A program made the translations under genes and the position numbers. The notes beneath the pieces are model-generated. The model did not search any database and had not been told where the DNA came from. It saw only the letters and a list, made by a program, of their open reading frames with translations. A stretch of DNA of 64,000 nt from Anaerolineales bacterium (GTDB taxonomy: Bacteria; Chloroflexota; Anaerolineae; Anaerolineales; UBA6663). The stretch is from NCBI GenBank assembly GCA_020850595.1, contig JADZEK010000159.1:1-64000 (forward strand), read 5' to 3'. Within the stretch, counting starts at the first letter, position 1. Each line of letters begins with the position of its first letter. This document shows, in pieces, positions 33,881 through 42,733 of this stretch.

Positions 33881-35287
33881 ATGCTCAAAACGCTGCTGAA
33901 ACGCGGAACCGAAGAGGTTGCCGAGGCCACCGCCTTGGGCGTCGTCATCGCCGCGCCGCCCGAGCTCTTCCAGCCCTTCCTGGCCCTCGGCGGCCCTGAT
34001 CACCATGTGACTATCCTGGCGACGACTCGCGATGCCGCCGACCTGCCGGGCGATGTGCAGGCCTACCGGCCGCAGGTGGTGCTGCTGTCGCCGGAGGTGC
34101 GTGGCTACACGCCCGAGCTCGTGGCCCAGCTCGCCAATTGGCCCGAGGTCCCAATCGCCGTGATCGGCCTGGTGCCGCCGAACGGCAACTGGGGCGCAGA
34201 GATGTCGTCCAGCGGCGCCACCGCCTTTTACACCACGCCGGTCACGCCCGCCATCGTGGCGCAGTTCGACCGGCAGGCGCGGCTGCTCTTCGACCAGGCC
34301 CGCCAGGGCTGGAACGCCCCCGTCGCTGCTTCCGGCGTGCCGCGCCAGGTGGTGGCGGCCGTGGGCGCCACCGGCTATGCCTACCGCACCGGCGTCATCG
34401 CCTTCTGGTCCACCAAGGGCGGCGACGGCAAGACGACCCTGGCCGTCAACGCCGCCTGCCTGCTATCGCAGGTGGCGGGCAAGAAGGTGCTGCTGGTGGA
34501 TGCCGACATGAACTGTGGCCGGGCGGCGCTGCACCTGAACATGCAGCCGGGCCAGAACACGCTGCTCCACCTGGCCAGCGACTACGCCGAAGCCAACGGG
34601 CAGCTCACCGGCAAGATGCTGCGACGGCGGGTGGTGGGCGCCGACCGGTACCTGGACCCGCGCACGCGCGTGATGGAGAGCCGGCTGGATGTGCTCTTTG
34701 GCATCACCAAGATCCAACAGGCCAGCGTGCCGGAGCTGCACGGACGCCAGGGCCAGGAGTTCATGAACGACCTGCTGCGCCTGGCGCGCGAGCTCTACGA
34801 CTTCGTCATCGTGGACCTGGGCTCCAGCACCCAGGTTGGGCCGCACTTCGGCGCGCTCAACGCCGCCGACGTGGTGGTCTTCATCTGCACCTCCGACCGC
34901 ACCAGCCTGTTTCACAACCGCGCCACGCTCCAGGCGCTGACGGCCGAGGCCGACCTGCGGCCGGACAAGTTCAAGCTGGTGATGAACCGCTTCGACCCGG
35001 CCGACCGGATTGACCTCAAGGACGCCGCTGACTTCATGGGCATGCCGATCTTCGCCACCGTACCCGAGGACCGCAGCCGGGCGGTGATCGCGGCCGTCAA
35101 CGAGGGCCGGCCCTTCGTGCTGCAACACATGGGCAAGAACGCGCCCGACGCCGAGGCCACGCTGCGCGGGCTGCTGGCCATCACCGAGGAGATCTTCCCG
35201 CCGATGGGGGCCATCATCAAGGCGCGGGCCGGCCAGAATGGCCGCCGACCGCGCTTTGCTTTCGGCCGCGGGGGAGGCACCCGATGA
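33881..35287 (+). CDS. cpaE: CpaE/TadZ-like pilus-positioning ATPase
   Basis: A 468-aa protein. Residues 1-150 form a receiver-like fold without an obvious phosphorylated Asp pocket; from about 170 a MinD/ParA-type ATPase begins with 'FWSTKGGDGKTTLAVN'. 'VLLVDADMN' and 'FVIVDLGSS' complete the nucleotide site. TadZ/CpaE proteins place the Tad machine in the cell. The gene follows cpaB by 13 bases and overlaps the cpaF start by 4 bases, the canonical tad order. Confidence 0.88.
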   Translation: MLKTLLKRGTEEVAEATALGVVIAAPPELFQPFLALGGPDHHVTILATTRDAADLPGDVQAYRPQVVLLSPEVRGYTPELVAQLANWPEVPIAVIGLVPPNGNWGAEMSSSGATAFYTTPVTPAIVAQFDRQARLLFDQARQGWNAPVAASGVPRQVVAAVGATGYAYRTGVIAFWSTKGGDGKTTLAVNAACLLSQVAGKKVLLVDADMNCGRAALHLNMQPGQNTLLHLASDYAEANGQLTGKMLRRRVVGADRYLDPRTRVMESRLDVLFGITKIQQASVPELHGRQGQEFMNDLLRLARELYDFVIVDLGSSTQVGPHFGALNAADVVVFICTSDRTSLFHNRATLQALTAEADLRPDKFKLVMNRFDPADRIDLKDAADFMGMPIFATVPEDRSRAVIAAVNEGRPFVLQHMGKNAPDAEATLRGLLAITEEIFPPMGAIIKARAGQNGRRPRFAFGRGGGTR

Positions 35288-36768
35288 GCACCACGACCTG
35301 GTCGCTCGCGGTTGACGCCTACAACCCGCTCGCCGGCCAACTCGGGCCCGCAAGCGCCCTGGCAGAGGGCGCGGCGCTCGCCACCCAGCCCTATGACCAG
35401 GTCAAGGCCCAGCTTCGCGACCGGGCGCTGGCGCAGTTCTCGTCGGCGGAGCTGGCCGAGGCCAGGCCCGGCACGCTCGCCTGGCTGGCCGAGTGTGCCC
35501 ACGAGCTGGTCACGGCAGCCAGGGACCAGGCCCTTTCCGCCAGCGCCCAGCCCGCCTTTACCCAACCCGCCGAAGCTGTTGTCCAGGCGCTGCTCAACGA
35601 CGTGCTGGGCATGGGGCCGATTGAGGCGCTGCTGCGCCTGCCGGACGTGGAAGACATCGCCATCAACGGCCCGGCCGACATCTGGTACCGCCGGCACGGC
35701 TACTGGGAGCGCAGCGAGGCAAGCTATTCCGACCCCCAGACCCTGCTGCTCACGCTCAACCGCGCCATCGTCCACACCAATCGTCAGGCCGGGCCGCTTA
35801 CGCCCATCGTGGACGCGACGCTGCGCAGCGGCCACCGGATCAGCATCGTCACCGAGCCCGTGGCCGAGCCGTGGCCGGTGGCCACGATCCGGGTGCACCG
35901 CGACAAGGGCTTGAGCCTGGAGGATCTGGTAGCCGGCGGCGGGCAGGACCGCATCACACCGCTGACGCGGCGGCTGCCCAACTACTACATCCACGACCAG
36001 GGGAATGGACTCTTTACGGCGCTGGTGGCGTCATTTCTACACATGGCCGTCGTGGCGGGCCTCAACCTCCTGGTCGTCGGGGCGACCGGCGTCGGCAAGA
36101 CCACCGTGTTGGGGGCGCTGGGCCGCATGATCCCGACCGAGCGGCGCGTGATCGTGATCGAAGACACGCGCGAGCTGCGCCTGCGCGTCCGGGCCTCGGA
36201 CGGCGGCGCGGCTCAGAACTGCGTGTACTTCACGACCCGCGCCGAGAGCCTGGAAGGACTCGCCCCGATCAGTCAGGATGCCCTGGTCCGGGCGGCCCTA
36301 CGCCAACGGCCGGACGCGCTCACGGTCGGCGAGGCGCGCGGGGCCGAGGTGTTCGACCTGCTCAAGTCCATGTGGACCGGTCACCGCAACGGCCTGACGT
36401 CCATCCACGCCGACTCGCTGGAGGACGTGCCCAACCGCATCCGCATGATGCTGCAGGAGGCCCGCTTTCAAACGGAAGTGAGCGACGCGGCTGTCGCGCT
36501 GTGGATCGCCAAGGCCTTTGACCTGGGCATCATGCTGCGGATGACCGAGACCGGCCGCCGTTACGTGGAGGAGATATCCGAATTCACGGGCGGCGTCGAG
36601 GGCCACGTCCCGGTGCGCACTTGCCTGTTCGCCTATGCACCAGAGAAGCGACGCCTGCGCTGCACGGGCCACCAACTGCACCCCACACACGAGGCCCGGC
36701 TGCGCGGCGAGGGCTACAGCTACGGGGCCATTCTGCAGGCGGCCGCCGAGCGAGGAGAGCTGGGATGA
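35284..36768 (+). CDS. cpaF: CpaF/TadA-like secretion ATPase (VirB11 superfamily)
   Basis: A 494-aa hexameric motor ATPase. It has an N-terminal domain ('VEDIAINGPADIWYRRHGYW', about 122-141), Walker A 'GATGVGKTT', the Asp box 'VIVIEDTRELRL', a Walker B/box 'LRQRPDALTVGEARG' and the His box 'GLTSIHADS'. TadA powers assembly of Flp pili; the same superfamily includes the VirB11 motor of T4SS. No separate VirB11 gene is seen, so this ATPase might serve both machines. Confidence 0.92.
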   Translation: MSTTTWSLAVDAYNPLAGQLGPASALAEGAALATQPYDQVKAQLRDRALAQFSSAELAEARPGTLAWLAECAHELVTAARDQALSASAQPAFTQPAEAVVQALLNDVLGMGPIEALLRLPDVEDIAINGPADIWYRRHGYWERSEASYSDPQTLLLTLNRAIVHTNRQAGPLTPIVDATLRSGHRISIVTEPVAEPWPVATIRVHRDKGLSLEDLVAGGGQDRITPLTRRLPNYYIHDQGNGLFTALVASFLHMAVVAGLNLLVVGATGVGKTTVLGALGRMIPTERRVIVIEDTRELRLRVRASDGGAAQNCVYFTTRAESLEGLAPISQDALVRAALRQRPDALTVGEARGAEVFDLLKSMWTGHRNGLTSIHADSLEDVPNRIRMMLQEARFQTEVSDAAVALWIAKAFDLGIMLRMTETGRRYVEEISEFTGGVEGHVPVRTCLFAYAPEKRRLRCTGHQLHPTHEARLRGEGYSYGAILQAAAERGELG

Positions 36769-37832
36769 GCTTCATCAATCCGCTCAATGTGCTGCTGGCG
36801 GCGCTGGTGGGGGCAGGCGTATTTGCCCTGACGGTTGCCCTGCTGTCCCAGCGGCCTGTCAACCTGTCCGAGACCGAGAAGCTTTTCGGCGCGGGCAATG
36901 TCGATGCTCCCTGGCATGTGCGCCTGCAGCGCCAGCTCGACCTGGCTCGCATTGACCTGACGGTGGCGACGTTTCTGCCGATGCTGGTCATGCTTTCGCT
37001 CCTGGCTGGACTCGCGGCTTTCCTCGTCTCGGTTGCCTGGCTGGCCGGCGTGCTCGGCACGGTGCTGGGCGGATTGGGCTACTGGCTCTACCTGGCGCAG
37101 AAGGCGGACCAGGCGTTGGAAACTTACGAAGAAGAACTGCCGCAGGTGCTGGCGCGCCTAGTCGCCGGCGCCCGGCTCGGCAACAGCCTGCCGGTGGCCG
37201 CCGAGCACGTGGCGCAGTTTGGCCCGCTGCTCTGCCGCGAGGATTGGGCCTATATAGCCGCGCAGCTGCGTGCGAACGCGCCCGCCGAGCAAGTCTTCAA
37301 GGTGATCAGCCTGCGGCGCGGCAGCCAGCTCCTCAACAACATCCTGGAACTGCTGCTGCTCCAGCAGTCTCGCGACACGCCCCTCAGCCAGGCCCTGCCG
37401 CTCATCCAGGAGTCGCTGGAAGACCGGGTGCGAACCATCCGCCGAGCGCGCACCCAGATGAAGGGGCCGATCCGCGAGCTGTGGATCGTGTGCGCCGCCC
37501 CGTTTGCCGCGGTCCTGGTCCTGCGGCTGATGACGCCTGAGTTCACCGCCATCTACAGCACGCCGCTCGGCCAGGTGCTGCTGCTCACCGGCTGGGGCAT
37601 GGCCCTGGCCGCGTTCGTCCTGGCGCACCGCTCCTTCAGCCAGGCGCTGCGGCGCGAGACCGACTTCTCGGGCGGGCTCAAGTCCGCGCCGCGGCCCAAG
37701 TTGCCGCCCAACACGCCGCCCACTGGCCACGCCGCGGGTGGGCCATCGCGCCGGGCGCCCGTCTCGCTGGCCGAGCTAACAGAACAAGCCAGGGCCGATC
37801 CCACCCACGAAGGGAGCGCGCGCCATGCCTGA
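36765..37832 (+). CDS. tadB: TadB-like pilus platform protein
   Basis: A 355-aa membrane protein of the T2SF/GspF superfamily. It has N-terminal helices (about 5-27 and 68-108), a cytoplasmic GspF-type domain ('VLARLVAGARLGNSLPVAAEHV', 'SLEDRVRTIRRARTQMKGP') and C-terminal helices near 235-285. The extended Pro-rich tail (about 300-355) is unusual. The ATG overlaps the cpaF stop (ATGA). It forms the inner-membrane platform with TadC. Confidence 0.85.
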   Translation: MSFINPLNVLLAALVGAGVFALTVALLSQRPVNLSETEKLFGAGNVDAPWHVRLQRQLDLARIDLTVATFLPMLVMLSLLAGLAAFLVSVAWLAGVLGTVLGGLGYWLYLAQKADQALETYEEELPQVLARLVAGARLGNSLPVAAEHVAQFGPLLCREDWAYIAAQLRANAPAEQVFKVISLRRGSQLLNNILELLLLQQSRDTPLSQALPLIQESLEDRVRTIRRARTQMKGPIRELWIVCAAPFAAVLVLRLMTPEFTAIYSTPLGQVLLLTGWGMALAAFVLAHRSFSQALRRETDFSGGLKSAPRPKLPPNTPPTGHAAGGPSRRAPVSLAELTEQARADPTHEGSARHA

Positions 37833-38769
37833 CCTTCTGCCCTATCACCTGTTCTTCGGCCTGATGGCCACCCTGGGCGGCTGGCTCCTGGTCGTGGGGG
37901 TGCGGCATGGCACGGACCGGCATCCGGCCGTGCCGCTCAACCCCAGCAGTGCGCCGCCAGCGGAGCCGGCCGAGGAAGTTAGCGCGCTGCCCGGCGTCGT
38001 TCGGAAACGGTGGTCGCAACCAGTCAGCGCCGCGGGCCGGCGGCTGCTGGGCCAGCGCGATAGCTCGCGTCTCGAAGACCGGCTGCGGCGCTCCGGCTGG
38101 CGCTATGGCTCGGTGGGCGACTATTACGGCTCCAAGATCGCCACGGCGGTCACATTCTTCGTCGCGGGCGCCATGAGCTGCCTGCTGCTCGGCTTTCCCG
38201 CGCCGGGGCTTACGCTCATCGCGGCCGCGCTCGGCGCCTGGGGCCTGTTCCTGCCCGACCTGGAACTGCGCGGCACGCTGCGTGAGCGCCGTGAAGCTCT
38301 GTACCGCGAGATGGCCTGGACGCTCGACCGCGTGGCCCTGGTGATGGGTACGGGCGAGGCGCTGGAGTCCGCGCTGCACCGCGTCGCGGGCGACACCTTC
38401 GGCTGGCTCTCGGGCGGGGCCGGTGGGTTGTTTACGGCGCTCCTGCGCGACATCGCGGCCGGCCTGGCCACGCAGCGGCATGACGTGGCCGCGCTGTTGG
38501 CCGACGTGCGCCGTGGCCTGCCCGAGGACATCCCCGAGCTGGATGAATTCCTCCAGGCGGTTCAGCTCAATCTGGAGAAGCGCCAGCCGATTGTCGAACC
38601 GCTGCGGGCGCTGGCGCGCACCATGCGCGACCGGCTCAACAACCGGGTCGAGGAGCTGGCACAGAAGGCGGAGCTCAAGGTGGTGGCGCTGACGTCGGGA
38701 GTGATCGTGCCGGCGCTGCTCGTCGTGGTGTTGGGAGCCGCCGTCCTGGGGTTCGTCACCAATTTCTAG
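37825..38769 (+). CDS. tadC: TadC-like pilus platform protein
   Basis: A 314-aa membrane protein, the expected partner of TadB. Hydrophobic segments are at about 8-25, 110-150 and 290-314. The GspF-like domain has 'EMAWTLDRVALVMGTGEALESALHRV' and 'AQKAELKVVALTSGVIVPALL', close to the TadC C-terminal consensus. It overlaps the tadB stop by 8 bases. With TadB it anchors the CpaF motor. Confidence 0.85.
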   Translation: MPDLLPYHLFFGLMATLGGWLLVVGVRHGTDRHPAVPLNPSSAPPAEPAEEVSALPGVVRKRWSQPVSAAGRRLLGQRDSSRLEDRLRRSGWRYGSVGDYYGSKIATAVTFFVAGAMSCLLLGFPAPGLTLIAAALGAWGLFLPDLELRGTLRERREALYREMAWTLDRVALVMGTGEALESALHRVAGDTFGWLSGGAGGLFTALLRDIAAGLATQRHDVAALLADVRRGLPEDIPELDEFLQAVQLNLEKRQPIVEPLRALARTMRDRLNNRVEELAQKAELKVVALTSGVIVPALLVVVLGAAVLGFVTNF

Positions 38770-38920
38770 CGGCGTGAGGACAGGCTGAGGACAGCCGAGG
38801 CGCGAGCGCTTCTACACTGAGTTGGTCGAACAGGGACGCATACGCAGGAGGTGCTATGGCGTGACCACAAGGGACGAAACACGCTCTCTTCATTGGACTG
38901 GTCTTTCAAGGAGTTTACCC

Positions 38921-39106
38921 ATGCTGACGGAAGCAAAGGCACAACTGCAAGCGTTCTGGCAAGACGAGGCCGGCCTCTCGGCGACGGAGTACGCCATCCT
39001 GTTCGTGGTCCTGCTCGTCTTCATCGTCGCGGGCATCCGGATCCTGGGCCCCAAGATTGTGGAGCTGTTCAACCGGGCCGGGGCGGCGCTGGACGCGGCC
39101 GGCTAG
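38921..39106 (+). CDS. flp: Flp-type major pilin
   Basis: A 61-aa prepilin. A prepilin-peptidase site G18|L19 is followed by 'LSATEYAILFVV', with Glu5 and Tyr6 of the mature pilin, the defining Flp motif; a hydrophobic stalk follows. AAGGAG 7 nt upstream fixes the start at 38921. It lies 151 bases after tadC, enough for a separate promoter, consistent with high pilin demand. An IS630 element is inserted exactly at its TAG stop codon; the duplicated TA plus the first G of the element keep the stop. Confidence 0.92.
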   Translation: MLTEAKAQLQAFWQDEAGLSATEYAILFVVLLVFIVAGIRILGPKIVELFNRAGAALDAAG

Positions 39107-39136
39107 TGGCGCGTTGCACAAGTCCAGCAAGGAATT
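39106..39136. repeat. Left terminal inverted repeat of IS630 element
   Basis: Begins GTGGCGCGTTGCACAAG next to the duplicated TA. The last 24 bp (39113-39136) match the right end at 20 of 24 positions. Confidence 0.85.
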
Positions 39137-39196
39137 CGTTGCCGACCGGCCGGATCGGTGGTAGCGTAGGGTGTCCGCCCCTCCTGGAGCAAAGCC

Positions 39197-40349
39197 ATGC
39201 GCGGCCGCAAACCAAGACCGGTCAAGCTGAAGCGTAAAGATGTCACGGAACTCAGAACCCTCCTGCGCGACGGTCACACGCTCCAGCGCGTGGCCCAACG
39301 CGCGCGTATTCTTCTGACGCGCGCTGAGGGAACCGGCGTGGCGGCGGTGGCCGCCAAAGTCGACCAGGACCCCGCCACGGTTTGGCGGGTGTGCGAGCGC
39401 TACCGCCGGCATGGTTTACAAGCCGCGTTGCACGATGCCCCACGCACCGGACGGCCGCGCACTTTTTTCCAGCCGCCAACTCACTCAGTTGAAACGTCTG
39501 GCGCGGCGTCGGCCGCGCACGGCGGGTTGGGAGTTGACGCATTGGTCGACCCGCAGTCTGGCCCTCGCCGCCGTCGAGCAAGACCTGGTGCCGCACATCC
39601 ACCCGGCCACCGTCTGTCGGCTCCTGCAGGCCTCCGATCTGCAGCCGCACCTGTGGCGCAGTTGGAAGACCACGATCTGGGATGACGAGGCCGTCGCGCG
39701 CGCGACCAAAATCCTGTGGTATTACGAGCGAATCGAGAGCTTGTGGCAGCGCGGCGAAGTCGTGCTGGCGCTGGACGAGAAACCTAATCTGCAAGTCTTG
39801 GAGCCGGTTGCGCCTGGTCAGCCGATGCGACCGGGACAAATTGAACGCCGCGAGTTTGAATATCGCCGCCACGGGACCGTCAACCTGCTGACGGGTTTGA
39901 CGCTGCACACCGGGCGCATGTGGGCCGAGTGTCTGGACCGCAATGATGGAGCGCACTTCCGACCGGCGCTGCGCCGCTTCTTGCACCCGTATGACTGGGC
40001 GCGCCGGGTGCACCTGATCATGGACGGTGGATCGAGCCACACCAGTGGCGACACGCAAGCCTGCTTGGCCGAGCTCACGCCACGCGTGCAGGTGTTGCTG
40101 ACGCCGGCCGATGCCTCGTGGCTGAACCAAGCGGAGTTGCTGCTGGACGCTTTCAGCGCGCGCTACTTGCGGCGTGACAGTCGGGCGACCCGCCAAGCCA
40201 TGATCGGCCATATCCTGAAAAGCCGAGTCGAATACAACGACTACTTTGCCCATCCGTTTGCCTGGCACTGGTCTGTCAAGCGCTTTCAGTTCTGGCTCTA
40301 CAACACGCCCGGTCTAATTCGTTGCAAGAGTTGTGCAACAGGACACTAG
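39197..40349 (+). CDS. IS630-family transposase, two frames joined by a +1 shift
   Basis: The first frame (39197 to about 39465) gives the helix-turn-helix region ('VAQRARILLTRAEG', 'TVWRVCERYRRHGL'). The second frame carries the DDE domain: Asp in 'LALDEKPNLQ', Asp in 'LIMDGGSSHTS', Glu in 'WLNQAELLLDAF'. The switch occurs at the T6 run 39463-39468 ('...RTGRPR' to 'LFSSRQLTQLKRL') and needs a +1 (or -2) shift. This may be programmed frameshifting, as known in IS630 elements, or an inactivating one-base change. The stop TAG at 40347-40349 uses the target-site TA plus the flanking G. Confidence 0.85.
40316..40346. repeat. Right terminal inverted repeat of IS630 element
   Basis: The reverse complement begins GTGTCCTGTTGCACAAC next to the duplicated TA at 40347-40348. 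The inner 24 bp (40316-40339) pair with 39113-39136 at 20 positions. Confidence 0.85.
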
Positions 40350-40411
40350 GGCCGGCCAGGTGTGGCGGCGGCCAGGCGTGCCATCCTGGCCGCCGCCAGG
40401 AGGCACTTCAC

Positions 40412-40840
40412 ATGCCACGCCGTTGTAGAAGCTCACAAGAGAAAGGGGTCTCCTCGGCCGAGTTCGCGCTGGTCATGCCGGCGTTCTTCCTCGCCGTCAT
40501 GGTCGTCCTGGCGCTGGCGTTGTGGCTGTTCAGCCTGCTATTGGCCGCGACTGGCGTACCTGCCGGGGCGCGCGTGGCCGGGACCGAGGCCGGCCTGGGG
40601 AGCGGCTACGCACGCGTGCAGACCATCATGGGCGTGGTGCAGCCGGCGGCCAGTGCGGCCGGGGCCACCCGGTTCAGCCAGGGCGTGCCCGGTTGTGAGC
40701 GGGCTATTACCGCCCGTCTCAACGGCGCGGGCGGGTTTCGCGTGCCGATGTTGGGCGATCTTTCCGCCCGGCTCCAGGCCGGCGCGCAGGGCCGCGACTG
40801 GCGCTTCTGGGCCGGCAAGCCGAGTGATGGCTGTGACTGA
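40412..40840 (+). CDS. TadE-like pseudopilin
   Basis: A 142-aa protein with a short basic leader and 'GVSSAEFALVMPAFF', i.e. a prepilin-peptidase Gly followed by Glu at position 5, then one membrane helix. This is the TadE arrangement. The rest is a small exported domain. The IS630 lies immediately upstream, so its normal promoter or leader may have been displaced. ATG 40412 is chosen because it precedes the basic leader. Confidence 0.8.
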   Translation: MPRRCRSSQEKGVSSAEFALVMPAFFLAVMVVLALALWLFSLLLAATGVPAGARVAGTEAGLGSGYARVQTIMGVVQPAASAAGATRFSQGVPGCERAITARLNGAGGFRVPMLGDLSARLQAGAQGRDWRFWAGKPSDGCD

Positions 40841-40853
40841 GACAGGAGGGTCC

Positions 40854-41327
40854 ATGACCAGGAACACCGCTTTGCGCCGCCGCATGCCGGAGCGCGGTCA
40901 GGCCTCGGTCGAGTTGGTGCTCGTGCTGCCGCTCATCGTATTGATGATCGTCGGGCTGCTGGCCCTGGGACGCCTGTTGTATGTCCACCTGGCGATCCTG
41001 ACGGCGGCGAATGACTGCGCGACGAGCGCGGCCCAGGCGACGGCGTTCGACCGCATGATGGGCCAGGGCTTTGCCGCGCGCGAGAATAGCCTGGCCACCT
41101 TCCGGGTGTCGCAAACCGTGACCACCGGCGGCATCTACTCGGCGGTCTCACCCCACAATGCCTTCGGCAACATTGCCTGCCAGGTGGGCTACCCGGAGGA
41201 GGTGCGCTGGCTCGGTACGTTTGACGGCATCATCTTCGTCGGCCCGCAGTTCTTCTCCATCGAGTACACCATCCATCTCCCCTGGCAGCCGTACAAGTCC
41301 AACTGGGACGAGGCCCCCTCGCCATGA
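40854..41327 (+). CDS. TadE-like pseudopilin, tandem copy 1
   Basis: A 157-aa protein with 'RGQASVELVLVLPLIVLMI', Gly then Glu5, and a single helix. An exported domain with 'TAANDCATSAAQATAFDRM' follows. AGGAGGG three bases upstream supports the start. It is clearly paralogous to the next gene: shared 'GQASVELV', 'LYxHLA', 'NDCAT.AAQA', 'SLATF.V', and a C-terminal 'QPYKS.W' motif. Likely a minor pilin. Confidence 0.82.
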   Translation: MTRNTALRRRMPERGQASVELVLVLPLIVLMIVGLLALGRLLYVHLAILTAANDCATSAAQATAFDRMMGQGFAARENSLATFRVSQTVTTGGIYSAVSPHNAFGNIACQVGYPEEVRWLGTFDGIIFVGPQFFSIEYTIHLPWQPYKSNWDEAPSP

Positions 41328-41758
41328 CACGCATACACAGGCCGCGACGCTCGCACGAGCAGGGGCAGGCTTCGGTGGAGCTGGTCATGATCCTGCCGCT
41401 GCTGGTGCTCATGATCCTGGGCCTGCTGCTGATCGGCCGGATGCTCTACATCCACCTGGCCCTGATCACGGCTACCAACGACTGCGCCACTGCCGCCGCC
41501 CAGGCCGTGCGGTCGGACCAGGCCTACCGCCAGGGCAACGCGGCACGCAGCCAGAGCCTGGCTACCTTCGCGGTGCCGCAGGAGAACCCCGGCGGCCTGG
41601 GCTTCTCCAACGATGCCACCTGCCAGACGGGGTACACGGCTACGCCGATGTGGTTCTTCTGGGGCGGGGGCACCTGGACGCCGAGGACGTTCACGATCTA
41701 CTACCAGTTCAGCCAGCCCCTGCAGCCCTACAAGTCGGACTGGCGGCTGGCGGATTAG
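41324..41758 (+). CDS. TadE-like pseudopilin, tandem copy 2
   Basis: A 144-aa paralogue of the preceding gene, overlapping it by 4 bases. The leader ends 'EQGQASVELVMILPLLVLMI' and the tail ends 'QPLQPYKSDW'. The prepilin-peptidase Gly and Glu5 are intact. The shared C-terminal motif in two tandem copies suggests a conserved interaction, perhaps a heterodimeric pilus tip. Confidence 0.82.
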   Translation: MTRIHRPRRSHEQGQASVELVMILPLLVLMILGLLLIGRMLYIHLALITATNDCATAAAQAVRSDQAYRQGNAARSQSLATFAVPQENPGGLGFSNDATCQTGYTATPMWFFWGGGTWTPRTFTIYYQFSQPLQPYKSDWRLAD

Positions 41759-41767
41759 GCGGCGCCC

Positions 41768-42277
41768 ATGGACCTGGCAAGAAGTGCCGCGCTGGTGGCC
41801 GTCCTGGCCGAGGTGATGCTGTGGGCCGGCGGGCTGGGCGCGATCTACTTCACGGTGGCGCTGGTGACGACCCTGGCGCAGGCGCACGTCGGTGCCATCG
41901 CCGGACGCACAGGCGTGTTGGTCGAGCTTTACGAGCGCGCGATCCCAATTATCGTCTGCCTGGCGGTCGTGGCGAGCGCCGCCGCCCTGGGTGACGCCGT
42001 CGGCCGGTGGATGACTTCAGGTGTGCAAGATGCGGCGGGGGCCGTGGCGCTGTGGCGCGGCCTGGCCGAGATCGTGGTGCAGGCGGTGCTGTTGACGGTG
42101 GGAGCGAGCCTGGCGGTCGGATTCGCGAGCGGTGTGTTGGGCGCGCAGTTCAGCCTGCTGGCAGGCCAGCCAGGAACTCTCTCGGCGCTGGCCGCGCGGC
42201 TCATGCTGGTCGTGCTCACCGGCATCCTCACGCTGCTGGCCGTTCGGCTGGCGGGTCTGGTGATTGGCCTCGTCTGA
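41768..42277 (+). CDS. Hypothetical polytopic membrane protein
   Basis: 169 aa with four predicted membrane helices (about 5-35, 60-80, 100-130, 140-168). No family is recognised. It lies between the pseudopilins and the VirB2-like gene and overlaps neither, so it joins the pilin block to the T4SS block. The equivalent position in some Gram-positive T4SS clusters holds small membrane accessory proteins, but I cannot assign it. Confidence 0.7.
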   Translation: MDLARSAALVAVLAEVMLWAGGLGAIYFTVALVTTLAQAHVGAIAGRTGVLVELYERAIPIIVCLAVVASAAALGDAVGRWMTSGVQDAAGAVALWRGLAEIVVQAVLLTVGASLAVGFASGVLGAQFSLLAGQPGTLSALAARLMLVVLTGILTLLAVRLAGLVIGLV

Positions 42278-42296
42278 CTCAAGGAGTGATAGCGCA

Positions 42297-42722
42297 ATGA
42301 ACAAACGACAGAAGCGGAGAAACGAGTGGAGGCGGCTGGCGATCGTGCTCACGCTCACCCTATTGCTGGTCAGTCCGGTGATACCGGCTCAAGCGAGCAA
42401 TCCCCATCAAGACGACCCGCCGAGCGGCAGTGCGTCGGTGCAGCCGCTAGTGGAGTTGGTGACCAACGTCGCCCGGCTGTTCATCCAGTTCTTCGTCTTC
42501 TCGAGCGTGGCGGTCTTCGCCGTCAGCGTGGCACGCGGCTTCTGGTCGGCCCAGATCGCCAACCTGGTGGGCAGCCCGATGGGGGTCAGCCAGGCCTGGC
42601 TCAACATCATCGCCGCGGTCTTCATCTTCATCTTGGCGGTGATGTCAACGACCTTCGTCGGCATCGTGTTCGACGCTGTGCGGGGTTACGTGGACACCTC
42701 GATCCCCATCCCGCAGTTCTGA
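42297..42722 (+). CDS. VirB2-like T4SS pilin-type protein
   Basis: A 141-aa protein with a signal peptide (about residues 12-31, ending 'VIPAQAS') and two closely spaced membrane helices (about 57-78 and 96-120). This is the topology of VirB2/TrbC-like subunits. It is followed directly by a VirB6-like gene, then VirB3-like and virB4, which supports the call. AAGGAG lies upstream of ATG 42297. Sequence identity to known VirB2 is too low to be sure by eye. Confidence 0.65.
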   Translation: MNKRQKRRNEWRRLAIVLTLTLLLVSPVIPAQASNPHQDDPPSGSASVQPLVELVTNVARLFIQFFVFSSVAVFAVSVARGFWSAQIANLVGSPMGVSQAWLNIIAAVFIFILAVMSTTFVGIVFDAVRGYVDTSIPIPQF

Positions 42723-42733
42723 GGAGCACTGTG

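Larger units (their letters stand above)
39104..40348 (+). mobile_element. IS630-family insertion sequence with TA target duplication
   Basis: A 1245-bp span including TA duplications at 39104-39105 and 40347-40348. The left end (from 39106) and the reverse-complemented right end (from 40346) both begin GTG, then share GTTGCACAA and GAATT; the inner 24 bp match at 20 positions. It carries one frameshifted transposase. It sits between flp and the first TadE-like gene of the tad/T4SS run, so polar effects on the downstream genes are possible. Confidence 0.9.

Noticed and set aside
42326-42733. N-terminal extension of the VirB6-like protein to 890 aa
   Set aside because: The extension overlaps the VirB2-like gene in another frame; GAGGAG and a signal-like N-terminus mark 42734 as the start.
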